Shown here: positions 52,981 to 61,282 of the stretch, piece after piece
Layout of the letters: every line of letters starts with the position of its first letter
How positions within the stretch are numbered: the stretch's first letter is position 1
DNA from: an uncultured Clostridia bacterium
Lineage (GTDB): Bacteria > Bacillota > Clostridia > Oscillospirales > Ruminococcaceae
Direction of reading: 5' to 3'
Assembly (NCBI GenBank): GCA_946567425.1
Contig: CAMNXF010000009.1
Span: 1 to 64,000, forward strand
DNA: 64,000 nt
Notes under the pieces: generated by a model
The model's database searches: none
What the model saw: only the letters and a program-made list of their open reading frames with translations
Told to the model about the DNA's origin: nothing
Made by a program: the position numbers and the translations under genes

Positions 52981-53442
52981 TTATAATTTCTCCTCCATTA
53001 TTATAGTTCGGGGAACAAGCCCCATTTTCTCATAAAATGCGACCGCTTCCGTGTTTCGGGCAGTTACCCCGAGCTGCACGTCCGTGCAGCCGTTTTCGCG
53101 CCCGAATGCTTTTACCGCGCCGAAAAGCTCTGTGCCTATACCGTGTCGGCGGCAGCTCTCCGCGACCGCGAAGCAGTCGATATAGCACACCTTGCGCGGG
53201 TGTTTTTCCTCGGTGTTCACGTCAATTATTTTCACGACCGCGTAGCCGTCGAGTTTACCGCCGCTGTCGTGTACAAGAACGCTCTGCCTTTCGTCGCTCA
53301 GTATCTCGACGATGCGCCGCAAAAACCATTCGCGTTCGGGCATTCTGAACGTCTCGGGCTTTATCCCGACATGGCGGCGGTGAAGCTCGATAAACAGCTC
53401 CGTAAGCTCCATATGGTCGTTAATATCTGCAAATCTTATCAT
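52981..53442 (-). CDS. GNAT-family N-acetyltransferase
   Basis: 153 aa. VCYIDCFAVAESCRRHGIGTELFGAV contains the acetyl-CoA loop (R-x-x-G-x-G/A, here RRHGIGT), and the end VTARNTEAVAFYEKMGLVPR is the usual last strand. The acceptor is unknown. AGGAGG precedes the ATG. It lies between the tyrosine T-box and tyrS, so its expression should follow tyrosine supply. Confidence 0.85.
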   Translation of the reverse strand: MIRFADINDHMELTELFIELHRRHVGIKPETFRMPEREWFLRRIVEILSDERQSVLVHDSGGKLDGYAVVKIIDVNTEEKHPRKVCYIDCFAVAESCRRHGIGTELFGAVKAFGRENGCTDVQLGVTARNTEAVAFYEKMGLVPRTIIMEEKL

Positions 53443-53520
53443 AAAATCCTCCTTAATTTTAAAGTGAGAATTTTACATAGCCGATGAGATGTTCACATCT
53501 CACGGATAACACCCTCTTTC

Positions 53521-53790
53521 AATAAAAAAGCCCTCGCCGAGCAAAGCTCAGAGAGGGCGCTGAAATTTAAATAGCGCGGTACCACCTCAGTCTGCGGAAT
53601 ATCCTGCGACAAACCGCCTTTGAACAGCAGTAACGGGCTTACCCGTGTCCGCTAATAGGAAACCGTTCGCAAGACCGCTCGGGGAGGTAATTTACAAAAC
53701 GCGCCCTGCCGTCTCGCACCAACCGGCGGCTCTCTGAAAAGGTTATGCGTTCGCTACTGTATTCCCGTCAACGCTTTAAAATATTCACTT
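53521..53790 (-). promoter_or_regulatory. T-box riboswitch, specifier UAC (tyrosine)
   Basis: On the minus strand GAGGTGGTACCGCG is the T-box core, followed by a terminator (AGCGCCCTCTC ... GAGGGCTTTTTT). Stem I has AGTAGCG and AGAGAG, the stem GGGA/TCCC closes the specifier loop, and the codon one nt before it is TAC (53689-53687). Uncharged tRNA-Tyr should permit transcription of the GNAT gene and tyrS. Confidence 0.92.
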
Positions 53791-53795
53791 TCAGC

Positions 53796-53824
53796 ATTAT
53801 ATCATATTTGCGCGGATTTGTCAA
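53796..53824 (-). promoter_or_regulatory. Promoter of tyrosine T-box transcript
   Basis: On the minus strand TTGACA (53824-53819), 17-nt spacer, TATAAT (53801-53796). Confidence 0.85.
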
Positions 53825-53833
53825 GGGGTCAGC

Positions 53834-54862
53834 TTACAATTGATCCGCAATTCCGAGAATGAGCTTTTCGGACTTCTCCCAGCCGAGGCACGGGTCGGTT
53901 ATCGACTTGCCGTATGTGCCCTCTTCGATCTTCTGTGAGCCGTCCTCGATGTAGCTTTCAATCATCAAGCCCTTGACAATATTGCGTATCTCCTTGGAGT
54001 GACGCATAGAGTGGAGTATCTCGTTGGAAATGCGCACCTGTTCAAGGTACTGCTTGCCGCTGTTGGAGTGGTTGGTGTCGACGATTATCGCGGGATTATC
54101 CAAACCCTTTTCCATATACATATCGCAGCAGAGCTTCAGATCCTCGTAATGATAATTCGGGATAGTCTGGTCGTGCTTATTCTGAGCGCCGCGCAGAATA
54201 GCGTGCGCAAACGGATTGCCGTCCGACACTACCTCCCAGCCGCGGTAAATGAACGTGTGCTTAGCCTGTGCCGCCTGAATGGAGTTGAACATGACCGACA
54301 GCGTTCCCGAGGTGGGGTTTTTCATGCCGACGGGGCACTCCATGCCGCTCGCCACGAGACGGTGGTGCTGATCCTCGACCGAGCGCGCTCCCACCGCGAC
54401 ATACGAAAGCAGATCGCTCAGATAACGGTAATTCTCGGGGTAGAGCATTTCGTCCGCGCAAGTAAGGTGCGTTTCGGCTATAGCGCGCGCGTGCAGCTTT
54501 CTCACCTGTATGATACCCTCGAGCATATCCTCGCTTTTAGTGGGGTCGGGCTGGTGGATAAGCCCCTTGTAGCCCGTGCCGTTCGTGCGGGGTTTTCCTG
54601 TGTAAATGCGCGGTACGATAAGTATTTTGTCCTTTACCTGTTCCTGAACCTTTGCAAGGCGGTTGGTGTAATCCATCACGGAATCCTCGTTGTCCGCAGA
54701 GCACGGTCCGATTATCAGCAAAAACTTGTCGCTCTTGCCTGTGAACACGTCCGCGATCTGCTTGTCGCGGGCAGCCTTTACCTGCTTTATTTCCTCGGAA
54801 ATTGGGTGCATTTCCTTAACCTCTTTCGGGATAGGCAATTTTCTGTTAAATGTCATTGACAT
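53834..54862 (-). CDS. aroF: DAHP synthase, class I (3-deoxy-7-phosphoheptulonate synthase)
   Basis: 342 aa. It joins PEP and erythrose-4-phosphate at the start of aromatic amino acid synthesis. LLIIGPCSADN, IPRIYTGKPRTNGTGYKGL (PRxYxxKPRT), VGARSVEDQHHRLVASG, KNPTSGT and VDTNHSNSGK are the class I motifs with metal ligands. No ACT domain is attached. Its stop is close to the promoter of the tyrosine T-box, so aromatic supply and use lie side by side. Confidence 0.95.
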   Translation of the reverse strand: MSMTFNRKLPIPKEVKEMHPISEEIKQVKAARDKQIADVFTGKSDKFLLIIGPCSADNEDSVMDYTNRLAKVQEQVKDKILIVPRIYTGKPRTNGTGYKGLIHQPDPTKSEDMLEGIIQVRKLHARAIAETHLTCADEMLYPENYRYLSDLLSYVAVGARSVEDQHHRLVASGMECPVGMKNPTSGTLSVMFNSIQAAQAKHTFIYRGWEVVSDGNPFAHAILRGAQNKHDQTIPNYHYEDLKLCCDMYMEKGLDNPAIIVDTNHSNSGKQYLEQVRISNEILHSMRHSKEIRNIVKGLMIESYIEDGSQKIEEGTYGKSITDPCLGWEKSEKLILGIADQL

Positions 54863-54899
54863 GGTATAGCGTCTCCTTTGATTTTATTCATACTCTTAT

Positions 54900-54928
54900 A
54901 TTCTATCACATTCGACAGTTTTTTTCAA
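54900..54928 (-). promoter_or_regulatory. Promoter of DAHP synthase gene
   Basis: On the minus strand TTGAAA (54928-54923), 17-nt spacer, TAGAAT (54905-54900). Confidence 0.65.
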
Positions 54929-55007
54929 GGGGGTAAGCAAAAATATTTTTAGTGCTTTTAGGTGTTAAAGTGAGGGCGCAAGCATTACACCCCAGCAATG
55001 TGTTATA

Positions 55008-55310
55008 CTAAATACACGTCCAGCAAAATATTGCAAACGGAAAACTTAGAACGGTCAATGCGATGTGAACGCTTATCGAGATGATTATCCACAGTTTTTT
55101 CGGTCTGGTATACAGATGATAATGAAAGGATATAAAAAGCGAATGAAACAGCCAACTTACAAGCAAAACACCGGTTCTTATCCATACAAAATACGTATCT
55201 CCCCAATCGTTACCGAAATAGGGAATACACGTAAGGGCTATGACAAGCGCAGCGGCAGTCGTAACAATCCAAATAATTAAATATACTCTGCGGTTTGATC
55301 TCTTTTCCAT
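55008..55310 (-). CDS. Small membrane protein of unknown function
   Basis: 100 aa with three hydrophobic segments (VYLIIWIVTTAAALVIALTCI, IRTGVLLVSWLFHSLFISF and LWIIISISVHIALTVLSFPF). Basic N-terminus MEKRSNRR. AAAGGAG lies upstream. No family recognised. Confidence 0.65.
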   Translation of the reverse strand: MEKRSNRRVYLIIWIVTTAAALVIALTCIPYFGNDWGDTYFVWIRTGVLLVSWLFHSLFISFHYHLYTRPKKLWIIISISVHIALTVLSFPFAIFCWTCI

Positions 55311-55427
55311 AATTCGGCTCCTTTTCCCAAATTCTTCCTTAAGATTATTTTATCACATATCCGTCCTTCTGTCAATACCGTAACCAAAACCGCCGCGCCG
55401 CATAATATGAATAAAGGAGTTGATATT

Positions 55428-55943
55428 ATGCTTATCGAGACCGAATACGACAGGCGGGCGGCGGTCGCCTACGCGCTGAACTGGGCGTTCGCGAGAAATC
55501 CGCGCTTTTACGATTTCGAGGACATAGGCGGCGACTGCACGAATTTCGTTTCGCAGTGTATGTACGCGGGGTGCGGCGTGATGAACTACTCGCAGGAGAA
55601 CGGCTGGTATTACATAAATTCCGATAACCGCGCGCCCTCGTGGACAGGCGTGAACTTTCTGCGCGAGTTTCTGCTGACGAACAGGGGAGCGGGCGTTTAC
55701 GGCGAGGAAGCGCCGCTTTCCGAGCTTCGGCACGGCGATATTATTCAGCTTATCAACCGTTCGGGGCGGTTTTATCATACCGTTTTCGTTTCGGCGGTGT
55801 TCAGCCCTGCAACGCCGCAAAACATTTTCGTGTGCGCACATTCTGTAGACGCGCGCAACCGCAGACTGTCAACGTATAATTTCGCAGATACGTTCGGCAT
55901 ACACATTATCGGCGCGCGAAAAGAGATCGTTCTTAATTCTTAA
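55428..55943 (+). CDS. Amidase-domain protein (Amidase_6-like)
   Basis: 171 aa from ATG 55428 with AAAGGAG upstream. YDRRAAVAYALNWAFARNPRF with the DCTNFVSQCMYAG motif (catalytic Cys) and HTVFVSAV (His) match the Amidase_6 family of NlpC/P60-like cysteine hydrolases, which often act on cell-wall peptides. No signal peptide. It is followed 11 nt later by the LysM-GH18 gene and probably cooperates with it. Confidence 0.85.
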   Translation: MLIETEYDRRAAVAYALNWAFARNPRFYDFEDIGGDCTNFVSQCMYAGCGVMNYSQENGWYYINSDNRAPSWTGVNFLREFLLTNRGAGVYGEEAPLSELRHGDIIQLINRSGRFYHTVFVSAVFSPATPQNIFVCAHSVDARNRRLSTYNFADTFGIHIIGARKEIVLNS

Positions 55944-55954
55944 AGGAGGCTGCT

Positions 55955-57226
55955 ATGTTTATTTATACCGTTCAATCGGGTGATAACCTCAATCTGCTTT
56001 CACGCCGCTTCGGCATTCCCGCGAACCGTATCGCCGCGGATAACGCTCTGCGCTACCCGAACAATCTTGTCGTCGGGCAGAGCCTTGTCATTATGTCAAA
56101 TTCAATGCGCTACACGCTCCAAGAGGGGCAGACGCTGTATTCCGTGGCACAGGAGTTCGGAGTGCCGCTTGAAACGCTGCTCGAAGCAAATCCGAATGTC
56201 AACCCGATCTCGCTTCAGCCGGGCGAGGTCATCAATATCCCCATGGAGAGCGATATCAGCCGCCGTCCCGCGATAATCAACGGTTTCGCTTACCCGAATA
56301 TCACCGAATACGCACTCAACTGTGCGCTGCCGTTTATGACGTTCTTAAGCCCGTTCAGCTACTCGATAACTACGCAAGGAGAGCTGATAGCGCCCGACGC
56401 GGATGATCTCATCTACCGCGCGACGCGCAGCGCCGTAATGCCGCTTATGGTTGTCACGAACATCTACGACGGCAGCTTTTCGACCGAGGTGCTCTCGCAG
56501 ATACTCGCCGACAGCGAGGCGCGCGAGCGGCTTATTTCCTCTATATTCTACGAGCTTGATGACAAGGGTTACTACGGCTTGAACCTCGATATGGAATACA
56601 TCTCGCCCGACGACCGCGAAACCTACAACGCGTTCCTTATGGAAATATCGGAGCGGCTGCATGAGGCGGGATATATTCTTGTTACCGCTGTTGCGCCGAA
56701 GTACCGTGCCGACCAGCAGGGTATTCTCTACGAATCGCACGACTACCGCGTTCAGGGTGAGGCAGCGGATTATGTCGTGATCATGACATACGAATGGGGG
56801 TATACGTACAGCGCCCCGATGTCCGTTCAGCCGATAGAGGAAGTCCGCAAGGTGTTGACCTATGCTGTCTCGGAGATACCATCCGAAAAGATACTTATGG
56901 GCATGCCGAATTACGGATACGATTGGACGCTTCCGTACACGCGCGGCACGGCGGCGCAGAGCATAGGCTTTATCGCGGCGACCGACCTGGCGGTCAAGTA
57001 TAACTCCGAAATACGCTATGACGAGCAGACGCAGACCCCGTATTTCAACTACACCGAAAACGGAACGCGTCACGTCGTCTGGTTTGACGATCCGCGCAGC
57101 ATTGACGCGAAACTGGGACTTATAGACGAATTCGACCTTGCGGGAGCGTCGTGGTGGACGATAAACCGCTGCTACGTTCCGAATTGGCTGATCGTGCAGA
57201 ATAGATTTGAGGTAGCAAAACTTTAA
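55955..57226 (+). CDS. LysM-GH18 spore-cortex-type glycosidase (SleL/YaaH-like)
   Basis: 423 aa. Two N-terminal LysM modules (YTVQSGDNLNLLSRRFGIP and YTLQEGQTLYSVAQEFGVP) are followed by a GH18 barrel with the catalytic GLNLDMEY (Glu), AVAPKYRADQQG, VIMTYEWGY and a late GASWWTINR. Relatives such as SleL cut spore cortex fragments during germination. There is no signal peptide, as usual for spore-coat-associated members. Supports a spore-former. Confidence 0.9.
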   Translation: MFIYTVQSGDNLNLLSRRFGIPANRIAADNALRYPNNLVVGQSLVIMSNSMRYTLQEGQTLYSVAQEFGVPLETLLEANPNVNPISLQPGEVINIPMESDISRRPAIINGFAYPNITEYALNCALPFMTFLSPFSYSITTQGELIAPDADDLIYRATRSAVMPLMVVTNIYDGSFSTEVLSQILADSEARERLISSIFYELDDKGYYGLNLDMEYISPDDRETYNAFLMEISERLHEAGYILVTAVAPKYRADQQGILYESHDYRVQGEAADYVVIMTYEWGYTYSAPMSVQPIEEVRKVLTYAVSEIPSEKILMGMPNYGYDWTLPYTRGTAAQSIGFIAATDLAVKYNSEIRYDEQTQTPYFNYTENGTRHVVWFDDPRSIDAKLGLIDEFDLAGASWWTINRCYVPNWLIVQNRFEVAKL

Positions 57227-57387
57227 GAACCTGTCTTCACAAGATATTGCACGCGTCTTTTCGGCAAATTTTGCCGATGACAGCGTTGGAAGCCCTTGAA
57301 ATACGTCAAGTATTCCTGCGGGCTTCCGCCTTGTCCTCGACAAAATTTGCTCGAAAATCCACGCACAAATCTTGTGAAGACAGGTTC
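57227..57387. repeat. 161-bp palindromic element, copy 2
   Basis: The outer arms GAACCTGTCTTCACAAGAT and ATCTTGTGAAGACAGGTTC pair perfectly over 19 bp. The inner stem GGAAGCCC/GGGCTTCC replaces AAAAATCC/GGATTTTT of copy 1 while the TTGAAATAC and GTATTCCTGC core is conserved. TAA flanks both ends. It follows directly after the GH18 stop codon. Confidence 0.75.
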
Positions 57388-57394
57388 TAAAAAA

Positions 57395-57430
57395 TGCCCC
57401 TGCGGAATTTAACTGTCCACAGGGGCTTTT
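57395..57430. terminator. Terminator between GH18 and DUF4353 genes
   Basis: GCCCCTG and CAGGGGC with A-rich and T-rich flanks, usable from both sides. Confidence 0.75.
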
Positions 57431-57432
57431 GG

Positions 57433-59349
57433 TTACATATTTCCGTTGGGAATTTCGGGCGGAGTTCCGTTATTATCCGGAGGAGTTCCGCCGTTGTCGG
57501 GAGGGTTCCCGCCGAGATCACCGCCCGGGCGCTGTCCGCCGTTGCCGTTTGGTCTGCCCATTCCTCCGCCGAAGCCGCCGTGACCGCCAAATCCTCCGCC
57601 GAAGCCGTTTCCGTCAGCGCCGTTGCCGACAACTCCCTCGGCGGCAGTGAGCGTTGACAGAAGCTCTCCGTTTGAGTAAATACCGTATTCCTCACCGATA
57701 ATCAGCTTGTCGCTTGTGAATATCAACGATTGGCATTGCTTGGGTGTTTCGGTTGAAAGAACCGCTGTGCCGTTGGAAGAACGTACTTCAATTGTACTGC
57801 CCGCGCTTACGTTCGAGTTAATTGAAAGACAAGGCTGCGAAAGCGTACTGGGAGCCTGCGCCATTCCCGACGCGCCGAGCGCGATAAGCGTGCCGCCGCT
57901 CACGGCGTAAGACTGTTCATAGTCGATAGCGCCGTTGCCCGAGTTCGTTGGACCGTAAACCACGATATTCCCGCCGCTCTGCGCGATCGTGCCGTTGCTG
58001 TCAATGCCGTCGCCGTCGGCGTCAATGGTAATATTTCCGCCCGATATGCTGATATAGTAGTCCCCGCCGCTGCCGTTAAAGCCCCAGAAGCTTCCGTTGT
58101 CGCCGCCCGCCGCGTTAAGTCCGTCGTCGGCAGCCTTGATATGAATTTCGCCGCCGCTTATATCGATATTTTTGCCCTCAAGCCCCTCGTAGCTTTTGGT
58201 TACGGTGATCTTACCGTTCTTGACAGAGAGCGATCCGTCGGCGTGAATGCCGTCGTCGCAGGTTGACAAGGTAAGAATACCGCCCGAAACATTCGCGTCA
58301 GCGTTGGAGTGAACGCTGTCGTCTGCGGAGATAACGTTTATTTCGCCGCCGAGAATTGTAAGATCGCCGCCCGCTTTCAAGCCCTTTTTGCTCTCGGAGT
58401 TTTCCGAGGTCTCCGTTATATTTCCTCTGCGATCCCAATCGAACGGGTCGTCGGAGACCGTTATTTCCGCGTTTGCGTCCTCGCCGCCCGCGAATATCGT
58501 GAGCTTTCCGCCCTCAATGGTAAGCTCCTTTTCAGCCTGAATGCCGTCGCGTTCGGCGGTGATTTCAAGCTCGCCGCCCGAGATCGTGATATATCCGCGC
58601 CCGTCATCGGTATCGTTTGTTGATTTGATGCCGTCGCTCTTCGCGTTTACCGTAATCTTTCCGCCGTTTACGCACACATAATCCTTGCCGACTATACCGT
58701 CGTCCGCAGCGGTAATATCAAGCGTTCCCGAGTTCACGGCAAGTCCGTCCTTGCACTTTAAAGCGTCCTTGTAATTTGCCGTAACGGAGAGACTTCCGCC
58801 GCCCATTATAACCAAGTCCGCTCTTGAAAACACCGTGCCGTCGGGTTCGGTCCCGCCGTTTGCGAACGTGTAGTCCGCGCTGTCGGCAAGTGAATTTTCG
58901 GTGTTGTCGGCAAGATACAGCGCAAGGGTTTTTCCGCTCTCGCAGTCGATAACGCTGCCGTTCGCGCTTGTCAGTGAAACGCCGTCGAGCATGAGTGTTA
59001 TCTCGTCGCTTTTGCCTGCTTCTATAATTATCTTCGCGTTGGCGGAGCTTCCCGTCAGCCTGTAAGCGCCAGCCTTGCTTATCGTGACCGTATTGTCCTT
59101 TACCGCAGCGCCGTTGCCGTTCACCTCGATCTTATCCTCCGCGAACGTTATCGTGCAATTTGCGGAACTCGGCACGGAAACGCTCACATTGTCGTTGTGT
59201 CCGTTTACGGACTCGGTCTGCGAGACGCTGCTGTTCATCAGCGGGGTGGACGTTGCTCCCGAATTGCTTTCCGCGTCCGTTTTGGTGCAGCCCGTCATTG
59301 CGACAGACAGTGCGCAGAACGCCGCAAGGGTCTTAAAATTCATATTCAT
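57433..59349 (-). CDS. Lipoprotein of the DUF4353 carbohydrate-binding type
   Basis: 638 aa. A lipobox (SVAMTGC, Cys about 21) makes it a membrane-anchored lipoprotein. The body consists of many beta-helix-like repeats (GGELEITAERDGIQAEKEL, GGKITVNAKSDGIKST and similar). The C-terminus is Gly/Asn/Pro-rich. DUF4353 proteins occur with CotH- and VTC-type genes in gut Clostridia. It is the last gene of the operon with DUF4956 and VTC proteins. Binding partner unknown. Confidence 0.85.
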   Translation of the reverse strand: MNMNFKTLAAFCALSVAMTGCTKTDAESNSGATSTPLMNSSVSQTESVNGHNDNVSVSVPSSANCTITFAEDKIEVNGNGAAVKDNTVTISKAGAYRLTGSSANAKIIIEAGKSDEITLMLDGVSLTSANGSVIDCESGKTLALYLADNTENSLADSADYTFANGGTEPDGTVFSRADLVIMGGGSLSVTANYKDALKCKDGLAVNSGTLDITAADDGIVGKDYVCVNGGKITVNAKSDGIKSTNDTDDGRGYITISGGELEITAERDGIQAEKELTIEGGKLTIFAGGEDANAEITVSDDPFDWDRRGNITETSENSESKKGLKAGGDLTILGGEINVISADDSVHSNADANVSGGILTLSTCDDGIHADGSLSVKNGKITVTKSYEGLEGKNIDISGGEIHIKAADDGLNAAGGDNGSFWGFNGSGGDYYISISGGNITIDADGDGIDSNGTIAQSGGNIVVYGPTNSGNGAIDYEQSYAVSGGTLIALGASGMAQAPSTLSQPCLSINSNVSAGSTIEVRSSNGTAVLSTETPKQCQSLIFTSDKLIIGEEYGIYSNGELLSTLTAAEGVVGNGADGNGFGGGFGGHGGFGGGMGRPNGNGGQRPGGDLGGNPPDNGGTPPDNNGTPPEIPNGNM

Positions 59350-59361
59350 AATGATACCTCG

Positions 59362-60036
59362 TTACATCTCCTCGTGATTATCCGTCAACACGCTGCACGC
59401 AACCGTAAGATTTCCGTTTCTCACGCGTATTTTGTCGAGAAATTCCTTTTCCTTTTCCGCGTCCTTGAGAATTATCTCGTAACGCAGTTCATACAGCGTT
59501 CCCATGCTGACCGTCTTTGACATTATCAGCCGCGCGCTTGATGTGTATTCGGCGAAAATATCCTTGAAACAGGTCATATAGTCCGCGTCCTCGGGAATGA
59601 GTATCCTTAAAAGCTTTGCGGTTTTAACGATGCCGAACGCGGGGATAAAGCCGAGCGCCGCCAGAATAACCCCGACCGAAACGGCAATGATCGCCGCAAA
59701 TCCGAGATAGCCCATGCCCGTCGCCAAGCCGATACCCATTGCCAGAAATACGTAACAAAGCTCTCTCGACGTTCCGGGTGCGGAACGGAATCTCACCAGA
59801 TTGAACGCGCCCATTACCGCGATACCCGCGCCGATAGAACCGTTCACCAGCATTATGACCGCCTGCACCAGAACGGGCAGCACCACCAGCGTCACCATTA
59901 AATTTTTGGACGCGCGCGGATTGTTCAGCCTGTAAAGGAAAGCTGCAAGCAGTCCCAGCGCCGCCGAGGTCAGCGTACAAAAAAGCGCGCTCTGTGCGGT
60001 AAGTCCGACCGAAGTGTCAATTATTGTTGAAAACAT
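59362..60036 (-). CDS. DUF4956 membrane protein
   Basis: 224 aa, about four N-terminal membrane helices (LGLLAAFLYRL, MVTLVVLPVLVQAVIMLV, AMGIGLATGMGYLGFAAIIAV) with NGSIGAGIAVMGAFNLVRFRSAPG, a motif similar to MgtC-like proteins, and a soluble ACT-like end. DUF4956 genes usually sit with VTC-domain genes, as here. Function unknown; it may pass phosphate polymer or help secretion. Confidence 0.85.
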   Translation of the reverse strand: MFSTIIDTSVGLTAQSALFCTLTSAALGLLAAFLYRLNNPRASKNLMVTLVVLPVLVQAVIMLVNGSIGAGIAVMGAFNLVRFRSAPGTSRELCYVFLAMGIGLATGMGYLGFAAIIAVSVGVILAALGFIPAFGIVKTAKLLRILIPEDADYMTCFKDIFAEYTSSARLIMSKTVSMGTLYELRYEIILKDAEKEKEFLDKIRVRNGNLTVACSVLTDNHEEM

Positions 60037-60052
60037 TTTTTTACTCCCGTTT

Positions 60053-60817
60053 TTATGTCTGTATTTCTTGCGGAATTAAATTTCCGTCTTGATTTTTTGC
60101 CGTTTCCCGTTGAGGTGCGAGGAATTTCCGTCGAACCTCCGCCGCGAATATCGTTCCGTATTTTGAGAACGAGCCGCAGTAAATTTTCTGCTCTGAAAGT
60201 ATATTCACCAACCATAGCGGGATAGCGCCCGCCGATTTCACTTCCATGACCGTGAACGGCTGCGCGCTCAGATATTCGCCGTAAGCACCCGAACGCAGAT
60301 CGAGATCGCTGCGCCGGAACCGTATATTCCCGTCGAATGTCAGACGGAATTCCTTGTCGTCATTGCCGTAGTATGCCTCGCGGTCGTAACAGATGACTAT
60401 TTTCGGTTTAAGGCTCATTCGGCGGATCATATAGTCGATCTCCTCGAAAACCTGTCCTCGTCCGCTTGGCGGTATGCCGTCGGTTATGTAGTCATGAAGC
60501 TCCTTGTAGCTAAGCTCAAGCCTGCGCTTGTAGGTTATTCCGCGGAATTTTTTCTTGATCTCCAGAAACGCCGCCGAGCCGTCCTCCGCTTTCTGCCCGT
60601 AGCTGCGGAGCCTTAACTTCTCGCGGTACGCGGGCTTTCCGAGGGAGGTGCGTATCAAGTCGTTATTGCGATTGTCGAGATAGATGTTGAGTATCGTATG
60701 TTTTCCGAAGTTGTCCTCGGTCATAAATTCCGAGATGCGTTCACGCAGAGTACCGTACTGCTCCTCGTCAAGCAGAAATTTCATTTCGCGCCGCTTGAAC
60801 GTGTTCGCGTATGCCAA
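60053..60817 (-). CDS. VTC-domain (polyphosphate-polymerase-like) protein
   Basis: 254 aa from TTG 60817 with AAAGGATGAG upstream. FKRREMKFLLDEEQY, LNIYLDN, REKLRLRSYG, FLEIKKKFRG with YKRRLEL, KIVICYDREAYYG and VMEVKSAGAIP are the TTM/VTC core (acidic and basic residues lining the tunnel). In yeast the VTC core makes polyphosphate; bacterial members are uncharacterised. First gene of the VTC-DUF4956-DUF4353 operon. Confidence 0.88.
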   Translation of the reverse strand: MAYANTFKRREMKFLLDEEQYGTLRERISEFMTEDNFGKHTILNIYLDNRNNDLIRTSLGKPAYREKLRLRSYGQKAEDGSAAFLEIKKKFRGITYKRRLELSYKELHDYITDGIPPSGRGQVFEEIDYMIRRMSLKPKIVICYDREAYYGNDDKEFRLTFDGNIRFRRSDLDLRSGAYGEYLSAQPFTVMEVKSAGAIPLWLVNILSEQKIYCGSFSKYGTIFAAEVRRKFLAPQRETAKNQDGNLIPQEIQT

Positions 60818-61171
60818 GTTTTTCTCATCCTTTCGCTGTCGTTGTTTGTATTATACAGCGGTATTGTGATAATTAAATGATAAAAGAAAAAACTTTTTTT
60901 GTAACTTTGTGCAATCTTTTTGTTGCTGGTTTGTTAATTTCAGTTAAAGTGCCGCCGCACGGGGAGGGAAGAGTCGCGCCGCTGATTTATTTTGTTGCCA
61001 CCTGTGGCTTCGTTTCTTTGTATTTTTGTGCTGCCGCACTGTTGCGAGAGGACACTTGCGCTCCGCTTAGCCCCCTTGCACCATGTGCGTCAAAACATTA
61101 TGTTAAAATTCCTCATATTAAAGTTTCCAAAAAATTACCAAAAAATATCCTCATAAAAAAAGCAAATCGTG

Positions 61172-61200
61172 TTGACTTTTTAATGATTTTATTGTATAAT
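61172..61200 (+). promoter_or_regulatory. Promoter of tubulin-like gene
   Basis: TTGACT (61172-61177), 17-nt spacer, TATAAT (61195-61200). The region 60880-61170 before it shows no gene I would support. Confidence 0.8.
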
Positions 61201-61282
61201 ATTACTATAATGTGTTTTTATCGGCAGCATAAAAAAACTATGCAGCAAAATACTTGAAACCGACTGCGGGGGGAGTGGTTGT

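Noticed and set aside
60877-61257. 126-codon frame before the tubulin-like gene
   Set aside because: Weak start signal, no recognisable fold, and it runs through the promoter of the next gene.
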